From assembly GCA_019914995.1 (NCBI GenBank), contig CM034134.1, positions 7,882,463 through 7,946,462 of the forward strand: a stretch of 64,000 nt of DNA, in the 5' to 3' direction. The DNA is from Acanthochlamys bracteata. Taxonomy: Eukaryota > Streptophyta > Magnoliopsida > Pandanales > Velloziaceae. The position numbers and the translations under genes are program-made. Below, piece by piece: positions 50,353 through 61,983 of this stretch. The first letter of the stretch is position 1. Each line of letters begins with the position of its first letter. Under the pieces are notes generated by a model. It saw only the letters and a program-made list of their open reading frames with translations. It was not told the DNA's origin and made no database searches.

Positions 50353-50732
50353 GGGTCTGTTTGGCATGTAAAAAAAAATCCATCATATTCCAATACCATT
50401 GTTTTGAATTGAAATATCATGAGATGTCTAATGAAATACCACAGCTAAAATTTTAGGATCCATATGAGTGTTTGGTAGTAGTGTTTTTAAAATACATAGC
50501 TAAAATAATGCTTTTAGTTTAGTTAGTTTTACATGATATTTGCATTAAATGCTGAACAATAGTTTTTCAAACCCATAGGATTGGATGATTCCAATGGTTT
50601 TTTAATACCATGCCAGACCTTACCAAACAGGCAAACAGTACATTTAGCAAAATTCTACCATTTATTTCAAACGTGGTAATTTAAGAAATCCCATGGTATT
50701 TGTTGAAATACCATACCCCTTCAAACAGGCCC
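50353..50732. mobile_element. Tourist-like MITE in ERGIC3-like intron 5
   Basis: 380 bp with termini GGGTCTGTTTGG and CAAACAGGCCC, inverted with one mismatch. It is flanked by identical TAA triplets (50350-50352 and 50733-50735), the 3-bp target duplication expected for PIF/Harbinger elements. The interior holds repeated ATTCCAAT/AATACCAT words and no coding frame. Confidence 0.7.
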
Positions 50733-53699
50733 TAAGTAAGATAAACACAACTGTTGGATCTCAGCATAACACTTTCACGTAAGCAAAAACTAACCATAAA
50801 GGACAATATGATTCTTGCCAAACTTATATAGGTGAAATGAGGTTGTAAAATGAACAAACTTCCATTGTATCTTGAATTTGGTTGCCAAACCAAGTTTACA
50901 TGCCTTAAGATGGAATGATGTTGTCAAAGGAGTACATGTAGGAAAAGCAAGGGTGAAACAAAATAAGAGTGGCAATTTGTTTTAATCATTACTAAATTAG
51001 AGCAAGTATACCTATTCAGCTACACACACTATTAATTTAATGGTTTTACTACAAATTGTTAAGGAAACAAGAGATGGCTGGATAGAAATCTAGCAAAAGT
51101 TGTTGTGTACTGAAACTTCAAGAAAATGTTGCTTTACACTGCTAAGACAGTACAAACTTCCCTCTTAGTCTAAAGTACCTCCTGTAACAGGGGCTACATA
51201 GACATAAACAAGAAACCAAAACCACTCAGCAATGGACATTACCGCTTCTGCGCCATAGCATGAACCACAATACGTCTCATTATGCTCTAGTCTTCCACCA
51301 TGCCTTTGCAGAGGTTTTTCAATCTGCCATGATAGTGAAAAGCATATCAAGAAAGGAAATTGTAAAGCAGAATGCTGCAACTTGTTCAAATTGATTTAGG
51401 TAAAAAGTTCTCTTTAGGAAGCCACTCAATGTTGAAAATAGAATTGAACACATCAATAGGTACTTTATGAAATACTGCAATACTTAATTTTTAAAATGTC
51501 ACTCCAAAGGTCCTCAAAGTTAAATATAATAGAGCAGTGTCTTCATTTACAAATAATCTGAACAACTGTTATCCAGTTCACTGGTGTGTAATACATACAT
51601 TGTTTAAGGAGATAAGGGCAAGGTAACATTAATTTAACAATTTCAACAATCTACAAATTCAGACCCATTTATGAATGCATGTTCACATATCGATCTTAGA
51701 TAACCATAGGGAAAGGTAAACTATTTTCATAAACTTAACAATCTTGAAACTTATGCAAGTCTGTGACTCTTTCACCACAATTAACATCATAAAACTTCTC
51801 CAGTAAAATTTAAGGATGTTCTCCAAATTGAAATGCTTCGCAAACGGAAAGTAACTAAACTTTCAATTTAGAAATTTTACTATGAATAACAATTACCAAG
51901 ATTATTACTCACCACGGGTGCACCAGTTCCATCTTGCCTAGCTTCAATCACATTGCCACGCACATCTATTCGTTTTTTAATTATATCGTGTTTCTGTAAG
52001 AGTGAAAAAGGAAGAAGTATTAGATACCCCTCAATATTTCTCTAAAGAGACACTTTTGCTTCATAAAAGGATAAGATGAAATACATACCACATCAAGATG
52101 CTGTTGTCCACTGATATCCATGGCGTCAAGGCTTACAAAGGAGCATGTAAGAGCAGAAAAGGTGACATCAAACTGCATAGTATGCAATAACTGGATAAGA
52201 GTCCTACAAGTGGTACCTAAATAAAAAAATGGTCTAATAGGAAAGAAACGAGGGCTTTAACACCAAAACGATGTCTTACTTGAGGGCACATGTTACTGTA
52301 TGTGATGCAGTAAGGTTGAAACAACTACGCGACAAAAAGCTACTCATTCGTAGCTATATATACTAGTTCTATCTTATAAATGGGCCATTGACTCAACAAG
52401 CTAATGACAGAACCTATAAGAAAAACCAACTGATGTTCTCACTGGTAAATTCAAAAGTTCTACTCGACTGTTGCTTCCATGCTAAATTACTAATATAGAG
52501 GATGTTATATGCAAGTGAAAAATTCTCAAACATAATTTCATGAGCATATGTGCGTTACATTGATACGTAAGGTTTCTCCTCTAGAAGTGTCCACAGTAAG
52601 CTTGGTCTCAGTAATTGGATGAAGATACAATCCTGCAACCAGAAGCTCCGCCAATAAACATTTTGTGGTTCAAACAGATGAAATAAAAGTAATGATAAAG
52701 TATGAGCACCAACACAAGCACATTTGCATCTGTCAAGCAAATAACTTCCTTATTATCTAAGTTTCACAAATGTTGAAATACTGTGTCACAATTACAGACC
52801 CTAATCTTAGCTACTAAGAACATCTCTCCGAACTCCATTTACTGAATTTCATCATCGCTTGTCCATTGATAAAACTGAAAAGGGTCCATGGCCCCTATAA
52901 GATGAAGTAATACTAAAAAAAGAAACCGTTTTTCTTTTTTGGGTGAATCCACACTGATAAACATTATTACACAAATCATGTGAATGATTGATAAGTAGCT
53001 AACTTCTAAAATTTGGAGTAAATAAGGGCAATTGCTTATGAACATAGAATGACTGCAACTTCAGCATAAATATGCAAAAATAATGATTTCAAAATAAGTC
53101 AGAGTTCAACAACGATTTCACTACAACAAACATGCGACCATGATACATAACAACCACCCAGAAACATAAATTGCCTAAATTTCCAAAGTCAATCCAAGAA
53201 ACATCTAAATGACAGCTACTCATTTACAAACTCAATCTGGAAGCTCATAAAAATTCGAATCTTTATACTTGAACATTAATAAAAACGAAACTCTGGGGTT
53301 GGAAATTCATCTTACTGAGCTCGGAGAGAAAGAGAACGAGCATCAGAAACGATGAAACAATGGTGATGATTCGGCCAGACAGAGTCCCCTTATAGAATTC
53401 TTAACCAACCTTTCGGTAAGCATCCAAGCTTCTAAGTTTTCCAAACAACCCATCCATGGTGGATCGAGTTCTTCTTCCAAACTCAAAACTTGCAGAGGTC
53501 GATCTAAAACAACAACAAAAACAAAGAAAAAGAAACAAAAAAGAAGAGGAAATATTTTATCTTGATTATTGAATTTTTGTTTATTTTGAATTAAATCTAA
53601 CCTACGAAAATGAAAAACTTCGCTTTCTCTTTCTCTACTGAGCTTCTCTTCTCTCTCTCTCCCTCTGGTTTCATCTTCTATCATATAGAAGACTTGGGT

Positions 53700-54126
53700 G
53701 CTACTGAGATTATTTACTTTCAGGGTCTAAACTGAAAATAATGACTGTTTATGAAAATTGAAATATTTTTGAAATTAATCATTGAAAGTTAGGAAATATG
53801 AAAGGTTGGGTAAATTTTAGTATATGTTTTGAGCTTTGGTGAAATTTTAGGGCCTTGTTTACTCTGTGATTATGATTTACGACTAAATTAATATTTTCTA
53901 AAATTTAATCTACATCATTACAATTTGATTAGAAAAAACCATCAGAGTATCTTGTCCAGACAAGACGAACTAGAAGTTATCTGATAGTAAAATTTTGAAA
54001 AATAAATTTTAAAACATAATTATCAAAATATGAACTTATAAAATAATTTTTTTTAAATATGTAAAAAAATATTGAAAGTAATTTTTTTAATAATAATTAA
54101 TTTGAGGTGAAGTAAATATGTCTTTT
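53700..54126. other. Probable promoter side of the ERGIC3-like gene, AT-rich
   Basis: Directly upstream of the leader. No distinct TATA or other element could be fixed. The distal part is AT-rich. Confidence 0.3.
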
Positions 54127-54619
54127 AAGGCCGTGTTTATCTAGAGAGTAAACTTAGCAAATTTGAGTTTTGAATAAATTTAAAAACTTAAATTAAAAAT
54201 TAAAAATATTTAATAAAAATATGTTTCTATATTAATTTTATATTAATCGTTAAGTTTTTAAATTAAATTAAAAAATTGTGATAAAACATTATTTAAAAAA
54301 TTATTTATTTTATATTATATATAAGTTAAAAAAATAAAATTTAGAGTGATAATAAATTCGTTCTAAGTGACTTATTTTTTTTTAGAGTAAGGCCGTGTTT
54401 TATCTAGAGGGTAAATTTAGTAAATTTGAGTTTTAACAAATAAATTAAAATTTTTAAAAACATATGTTTCTATATTAATTTTATATTAATAGTTAAGTTT
54501 TTGATTAAATTAAAAATTGTGATAAAAATTATTTTAAAAAAATATTTATTTTATATGATATATAAATTAAAAAAATAAAATTTAGGGTGATAATAAACAC
54601 ATTTCAAGTGACTTATTTT
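54127..54619. repeat. Direct duplication of an AT-rich unit of about 250 bp
   Basis: Copy 1 is about 54127-54382 and copy 2 about 54389-54619, with a period near 262 bp. Both start AAGGCCGTGTTT(A)TCTAGAG, share TATGTTTCTATATTAATTTT and AAAATTTAG(A/G)GTGATAATAAA, and end AAGTGACTTATTTTW. Copy 2 carries several small deletions. The unit resembles the segment at about 11510-11760. Confidence 0.75.
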
Positions 54620-54786
54620 ATTTTTTTTCACTGAAGTGAAACAGCATTTTGGGCTAAGACAGAACATAACCAAAATTGATAATTGGGTTCGAAGTCCATA
54701 TATCACTAATGAGTCCATATATGGTAGGAATTCTACCCATCACAAGTTTTCGAGCTTCAACGCTTTTTTTGTTTCGGTTCAATTTC

Positions 54787-55078
54787 ACGTGATTCAAACG
54801 CTCATAATTTTATTTTTTTTCGTCAGATTTTAAATTCTGAACGGTTCATATATTTCAATTACACAAAAAATTTAGAATTTTATTTTCACATACAGAATTT
54901 TAATTTCAATTTTTTTATTTACACACTTTCTAATACAATTATATATTTCAATTTTCAACATATTTTTTAAAATTATTAAAATATAAATACTGAACTCCAC
55001 TTTTATTTTAATTTTTAAAAAACTTTACTTCCTACTTTTCACTTTCATAAAATATAGTTACATTCATTTAAAACACGC
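54787..55078 (-). mobile_element. MITE-like family B, reverse copy
   Basis: Begins ACGTGATTCAAACGCTC and ends CATTCATTTAAAACACGC. The interior shares TTCACATACAGAATTTTAAT and AAATATAAATACTGAACTCC with the copy at 11804, to which it is the closest relative in this window. Confidence 0.6.
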
Positions 55079-56547
55079 CACTTAAGTGAGCCATATACTA
55101 GTGTGGTAACATGAGATAGGGTGTATTTGTTTCACTGCATTTTTTCACTAAAAATTTACTTTTAGCTATATAAAAATATATAAAATAATATTTACTTATT
55201 TCTAAAAATATAAACTTATATTTATTTTTAATAATTTTAGTAATATTTATTTTTTATAACTTATTTTCTATTCAAAAGAATACACTCTAATACCGTAATT
55301 ATTAGGCTTGTTTTGTCAGATTACAACAAAATAAGTTTGCAAAAGTTTATAAAAATAAATATAATTTTATCTCGAACTATTTTTTTTTAAAAGTAAATTA
55401 TAGTTAAAGTAAAAGTAAAGTGTCAACAATGCCTATTATATCTGCACTGCAATATATAAAAAAATTGAATAAATGTATCGCAATTTAAGGGACTCGTAAT
55501 ACCAAGCGTTTTCGTTACGATTTGATGTGATAATATTTATTATTAAAATTTAATTAAAATTATTTATTTTTAGTAATATTTTGAAAATTTTGAAAATACA
55601 AACTACTGGTGAAGTATATCATAAAATTGTATATGTACAGTTTTTAGATAGAAAAGAAAATTTATTTCTGAAAAAATTTAAAATAATTTTTTTCTAAAAG
55701 TTTTAATTTTAAGCATTCTCGAGAACATTTACTTAAGAAATAATAAATTCAACATCACAGTATTTTAATGGGCCTAAATATTAAGCCCATGTATGCCTAT
55801 TTAGCCCTATTAGTCTAATTAGCGACAACAGTTGGGCCAGAACCAACAAAAGTTTGTATATTTTACTGTTAATAATTTCGAAAGTAATTTTTTAATTATT
55901 TATTATATATATATATTTTTTTTAAAAACTTATTTTTCTAAAAACACTAGAAAAGAATTTTCCCAAAAAATAGGAACGACTAATTTCTGAAGCATCTAAC
56001 TCTTCACTAGAGATCTCAGCCGAAGCATTTTTCAAAAAACCATACAACACAACCGAAAGTGTTTCCCTTTTTTTCTTTCTTATCTGTGTCTACAGCGTGA
56101 GATGGCAATACAGCGACCATCAATTCCACAAGTCCCACCACCGGAATTTTCTGACTGCGATAGATTCTGATCATAGAACACAACGAAGAAGGTTCAGGAA
56201 CGGAATCGAATAAAGCGTCCGGCCGTCCAGGTTCATACACTCGTCGGTGTTTTACAAGTCGAGTTCCAGACTTGTTCTTCTTGTCGTTCGTCTTTCAACA
56301 AGATCCTCTGATGAATAAGGGCTTTAAATTTGTGAGTGTGACAGAGCTCATGTTTTCCGTAAGAAAGTCAGTTTCTGAAAGTGAGCGCATATAAATGAAT
56401 TATTAAAAGATAAATTTATAAATATAGATATATTAAATCATTCAAAAATAAATTTTGACAAAAATGTCAATTCTGATGAAACAAAAAAATCATCAAGAGT
56501 ATGGAATTTTGTTTTGAGGTGATGTTACATGTGGGGTTTTTTTAAGC

Positions 56548-56774
56548 TATGGTGTATTTTAATTATATAAAATTTTGGCTCTGTAGAAGTAATTTTGATA
56601 AAATTAAAATTTGTATTTATAATAAAACACTTGAAGTAAAATTTAAAATTACATTTTGGTGCAAGTAGAGTTTGATATAAAAGTACAAATAGAATTCAAA
56701 ATGCTAACGGAGTGAAATAATCGAATTTAAAATTTAGAAAAAAAGTGAAGTTGCTTCCTATTGAAATATGCCTT
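56548..56774. mobile_element. Candidate inverted-repeat element, family C-like
   Basis: Begins ATGGTGTATTTTAATTAT and ends ATTGAAATATGCC, imperfect inverted termini similar to those of the element at 22175. The interior is rich in AAAGTAGAATT-like words. Confidence 0.4.
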
Positions 56775-56873
56775 TTAAGTTTGGAAGAATTTTTGAAGGA
56801 AAGAATATGCATTCTGTTTTCAGATTTTGAAATCTCATTGATGTTACTGAAAGATTTGAACTAAGAGCGTATT

Positions 56874-57102
56874 TCAAATTCATGTAATTGAGTTTGCAAA
56901 ATTTAATTTCATAAAAGTAGAGTTCGATAGAAGTAGAGTTTGGAGTAACATTTGAAACAAGTAAAGTAAAATTTTATTAGAAGTGAAGTTTGATGTAAAA
57001 ATAAAAGTAGAATTCGGAATGATAATTGAAATACATATAAAGTGACTGAATTTAAAATCTGGAGAGAAAAAATAAAATTTGATGTATTTGAAAAAAACGC
57101 TA
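56874..57102. mobile_element. Candidate inverted-repeat element related to families B/C
   Basis: Begins GAGCGTATTTCAAATTC and ends TGTATTTGAAAAAAACGCT, imperfect inverted termini. The interior repeats the word AGTAGAGTTYGATRGAAG and is non-coding. Confidence 0.4.
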
Positions 57103-58329
57103 AGTGATATGTAGTTGATACTCTCATTAACTGGTTTGGTACTTGATTGATTTGTTTTAGCTTTGCTCACTTGGAGCTTAGCTAGGTAGCTGCTGATGCG
57201 AAACGAATTTAGAGAAAAAAACCTTTTCCTCCATAAAATTTTAAACAAATTATTATTTTTTTTTGTTGAGAAACTTAAGATATGTAGTTGATTCTACAAG
57301 ATATGATTATGTTAGCTTGCATTATTGGAGTTATATTCTATTGTAATGATGATAATAGTAACAATTACTTGAAACTTTTCATAGTAATTCTATTGTATTT
57401 AAGTTGGGATTATTCCATCACCAAGCCTCTATAATTAAACTCTTCCAAGAAGCACAGCATAATTAAGTAATTATAAACCAGTAAACACCATATGCAATTA
57501 AACTCATGATTATTATTTTTTTTTTCTTGAAGTTTAATAAGCTTATGAATATTGATCGACACACATATAGGATCTTTTTGGAGTTGCTTAAATTGAAGTA
57601 TTTTTTAAAATTTTTTTTATATTTAAAAAGTAAGTTTACTTTTATAGCTTAAAAAATGAATAAAAATATATATAAATTTTATGACGTACAATTATCTACA
57701 CTTTCTAAATAAAAAATAAAAATATAGATATAGAAGCATCTGAAATGCACTTCTAAACATCACCATAATGAAAATCTCAATAATGTTACTATATATGTAT
57801 AATATAAAATTAGTCTTCTTTAATTAATTTTTGTTCCCCTTTACACAACAAAAACAACAAAAGAAAATCAACTTAACAAATTAAAGCAATCACTCTCATT
57901 AATTCATTCATTTAATCGTGTGAAGACGATCATCATAATTATATAAAAATCATGAGTACATTAAGCCAACAATTATATAATACATTAAGTCGACCGTCAC
58001 ACTTTTAGTCAGTAAATATAATTACCGATTGAATTTAACTTATACCGACTATTATTTTCGGTCGATAAAGCATTAAACTATGTTAATCTCTCAACTGATA
58101 TTATTATTACTTTGACTGAATTAATTATTATATTATCAAGAAAACTTTAATAAATGCTAATTTGAACAACTTCACATGACCCCTGTAACTACTACATACC
58201 ATTGTTAATAAAGAAAAATCTTACCATTAACGACAATGGATCTCACTCATAAAGAGAAAGCTTTGGAATCTCTTATGTTATGTATAGCTTTCGTTGTTTT
58301 CGGTGATTTTGAAAGCTTTTGAAACGAGA

Positions 58330-58560
58330 TATTTAGAGAGCATTTAAGAATACTTTTAAAATATAACTTTTCTAAAATAAATTTTTTTTTGAAAAATAAA
58401 TTTTATTTTTTGATTAAAAAATAATAAAAATATATAATAAAAAATTTTACTACGTAAAATTTTTTTATATATTTAAAATTTTAAATAAATTTTCTAAATA
58501 TTTATAAAAAATATAAATTAAATAATTAAATAATTATTTTTTAGTTAAGTAATGCCAAAC
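58330..58560 (+). repeat. AT-rich dispersed repeat family A copy
   Basis: Contains AATAATAAAAATATATAATA, then TTTTACTACGTAAAATTTTT, then TTTAAATAAATTTTCTAAAT. This is among the clearest copies. Confidence 0.45.
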
Positions 58561-61500
58561 GTCGCCTTAGTGTGTCGTTTTACTTTCCGCTTAGAATGTC
58601 TATCAATTTTCCTGAAATTCATTTTTTTTAATCAAAAAATTATTTTCAAATTAAATTTTAAATATAATTAAATACAAAAAGTTATTTTCAGACATAATTT
58701 CAAACATAATAAAAAACACTTTAACTCAATCCTAAAATTAGCTATTTAAAATTCACTTTGTAAAAGCTTAATTTACTGCAATCAAAGGAGCTCTTATACT
58801 ATTTTTTTGAGTGAGGTGCAGAAAGAGGAGGTGAGTGGAACGTGTATTAACCTATTAGGGTTATAAGAGGGGCATGATAAGAAAGATCAACAATGGCAAC
58901 TAGGTGTAAAGGTACGTATCTTTAGTTGAAAGAGGAGTTGGATTCCACTAATACATAACATAGCCAACGTTGGTGATCTTTTAGGTTGTGTTCTTTTGGT
59001 TTTAGAAATAAGTTTTTTAAAAATAAATTTTTAGAAGTGAGTTGTAAAAAATAATATTATTAAAAATTATGTGTTCTTTTTGTATTGAAAAATGAGCTGA
59101 AGTAATTTTTTATATTTTTTTATAATAAAAAGTGAATTTATATAAAAGAAAAGTGAATTCGGTGCACCCTTAATTTTTTTCTATGATTCAATATGAAGCA
59201 AGAAACACTAGGGTACTGTTTTGTGTTCTTTCGAGCATATGCTTGCATGCTTTGTTTAATTAAAAAGTTTTTGTTAACTTCGAAGCTTGAAAAAAGCTCT
59301 TCTTCTTTTTGAGACCAAACGTACGTCGCAAATATATCAACGTTGTTGCAAGCAAACATGGTCTCCACCTTGATTTAGATTCTATAGCTCATTCATTGTA
59401 TGAACTTAAACACTATAAATTAAGCCATCATCTATGTGCTCATTATTGGTAGGTTAATGAATTTATATTAAAAGCAAAGAACACCAATTAATGAACAGAT
59501 CTTCATCAAATCTTTCTTAGCAACTTTTCGAGTCACAACTGATTAAAAGAAAACAGGGAAAGATGAAGAAGGAGATATAGAAAAAAAGAAAGAGAAAAGA
59601 AGCTTTCTATAAATTAACCACAGTTCAATAGAATATTATCTCTAATGTCTACAGATAACTGGATCGCATGATAACTTAACTATTTTTAATGATACATATA
59701 AATGGATCTCCAACAGCAAGCATACGTGTTGCTTTCAGAGAATAGCATCATCAGGCAAGTATTTATCAAATTGCTGTTGCATGCATGCCCAAACTTCACC
59801 TACTGAAAAGAGAAGGACTGCATGAGGGTTTTAAGTCTTCATGTATATCCTTCTGTATGTTATTAGAGGAGAGATTCAAACCTAAAAGCATAATGGTAAT
59901 AGGAAAACAAGTCTCATCTCAGAAGTTAGCTATTAGGGATGTGATCAAGAATGTTTCAAGGCTAGAAACAATGAAAGGTCATGTCTGATAATAGTTAAGA
60001 TAGTGTTGCTTTGATAAATGAAGAACTTCAATTAGCCTAAGTCGAATCTTTAGGTACTCAGATTTTCAAGAATGAGTTATGATTTTCAAGTCGAATCTTT
60101 AGGATTTACTCAAATCTAACTTAAAATGATTGCAATAGATTGACAGTTGATTCAGAGGTAACTGATCGAAGTGACATATAACCCTAATGTCCTTATCAAT
60201 ACTAATAAATCAAGACTATTAAGGAATAAATCAAGACGACAAGGCTTGTTTTGCCAATACAAATGGAGTTATGAATCCAGTCATACATGCTGAAACTGTC
60301 ATTTTTTTTTTATACCAAATATATGATTTGTTTTATTTCTCGCAAATAAATTGATATTTATAGGTCACACTATTAAGGAATTAAATTATTGTGCACTAAA
60401 TATTGTAATTTTTGTTTCCATCAGAATATTCTGAATAAAAAGAATTATTGATCGTGATAATAGGAGAGAAAAATTGTATATCGAAATTTTAAATAAGATC
60501 GTTTCGTTTGCGTAAGTTCATCAAATCGGAATGTTAAGATCTTATTTATTAGTAACTTTTTTATAAAATTATTTAATTCCTTTAAAATTTTGGATTACTT
60601 AATAAAAATGCTGAAAATTCAAGACATACTTTTTCTTATATTTCATTTGATTGCAATATATTAATAATATTCATATTTGTAATTCAGAAAAACTATATTG
60701 ATTACCAATTGTTTATATTTTATATTTAGCTCATATCATAACATCTTTACAGACTATATTATTTATTCTATATATTTTATAAATACACATACATAATTAT
60801 ACTCATATCTAAAAAATTCATAACCTAATTTAAAATTAAAAAATTAAAAACCTTATTTAGTTAGTAACCTTAGAGGAGTGAAATATTGTTAGGTACTGAA
60901 ATACCTAGGGCAAAATTAGGCATGTTTATTCCTCAAAGAAACTTACGAGTTAAATTTATTATTAGATGTGATTGCAAGTAGACGGTCATTGTATTGGTTC
61001 TGAACAATGGTTTTGGGAAGTATTTTATGAGATAACCTTAAGTTTTTATCTTATAAATAAGTTATTTATTTCAATAATCTTTTGAACTTTAAATAAAGTC
61101 AAACATAACATGTAGGTAGTTGTTGCTCAAAATGGTCCAAACTCTAAAGAACCGTTGTTGAGTTGGAACTTGGAAGAAATAATATCTGAATGCACTCAAC
61201 AGGCATTAAGAAATATTCAAACAGTTTGCGTATGATTAATTAGAATTGAATCAAAATCAAGTAACTGTTTGATTATAGCTTTTGAAAAAACAAATGGATC
61301 TGAAATTAATGTAAACCTGCTTTTTCTCTAAAGAGAAATTTGTTATTTTCTTCGCAGGTTAGATCAGAAGGACCACAATTTGGAATGAATAATTAGTTCC
61401 AATAGTCTACAAACAAGAATTCATAAAGTTGTTCGTTGAAAGTTTTCTTCATAATTTAGCTCCTGTCGACATGATTGCTTGATGTAAAAACTTCCTGTAC

Positions 61501-61983
61501 ACAGCACTAAAGCGCTTATGATAACACGTTTCAGAAAAGAAAAAAATTACATTTTTAATAAATATTTTATAAAATTTAAAAATTTTGAAATAAGTTGAAT
61601 CCACAAGCACTATGATTCATCAACGCAGTAGAGAGTGCATCAAAGATTCTTCACAAACAGTTCCTGACATTTTCGTTCAGGTGTTTCAGTAACCAATGAT
61701 TTCAAGAATCAAAGCAATAAAAAATAATCTTGTTTAAAGAGATTCGAGGAATAATATAGCTTTTGACATTAGAATATATAAAGATTCGTTCATAAATTGA
61801 GGGAAGAGAAAACAGTTCCCCATTTTCTTCCAGATTACATTAGATCAGTAGTAGTTACATTGTGTAAGAAAAAAAGGGCACAAAAGCTCCATTATGCAAA
61901 AGCTTTCAAGCCACATTGTGTAAGAACTCTAGCCACTAAAGTTGCATAATATCAGAATGCTGCTTGTAAACTTTGCTGGCTGG

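Larger units (their letters stand above)
46952..53457 (-). pseudogene. ERGIC3/ERV46-type ER-Golgi cargo receptor gene with stop and frameshift
   Basis: The intact protein would cycle between ER and Golgi in COPII/COPI vesicles as an ERV41-ERV46 cargo receptor. Thirteen coding exons: 53457-53316, 52632-52559, 52172-52089, 51993-51913, 51323-51243, 50304-50212, 49321-49141, 48999-48932, 48846-48795, 48644-48591, 48512-48420, 47515-47449 and 47043-46952. All splice sites are canonical. Removing one base would give 386 codons, the size I recall for Arabidopsis At1g22200. Domains: TM1 IITIVSSFLMLVLFLSEL; luminal ETYCGSCYGAEA and CCNSCEEVREAYRKKGW (Cys motifs), EGCNIYGFLEVNKVAGNFH and GMQYF-like MYQYFIK; TM2 FLHFLTNVCAIVGG; C-terminal KKK tail. 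Lesions: codon 19 is TAA (53401-53403) where relatives read KVNEDFY. Exon 7 has an A5 run (T5 at 49203-49207) where frame needs A4, shifting the frame. Several conserved residues have also changed (PKV to RKV, TVSGI to TVSAI, GKFS to CKFS), which favours true decay. Confidence 0.85.
55079..61983. other. 6.9 kb gap without a convincing gene
   Basis: Includes inverted-repeat candidates (56548-56774 and 56874-57102), a family A copy (58330-58560) and a short local duplication of AAGTCGAATCTTTAGG (near 60039 and 60089). The frames at 56016-56240 (minus) and 59785-59988 (plus) have no recognisable family. I see no RNA gene. Confidence 0.45.

Noticed and set aside
54680-54700. GGGTTCGAAGTCC, similar to a tRNA T-loop
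   Set aside because: No matching acceptor stem, anticodon arm or D-loop upstream.
56016-56240. 74-codon minus-strand frame near a region of normal composition
   Set aside because: No family match and no splice-linked partner; could be a relic but cannot be supported.
59785-59988. 67-codon plus-strand frame
   Set aside because: Reasonable composition but no recognisable family and no flanking exons with matching phase.
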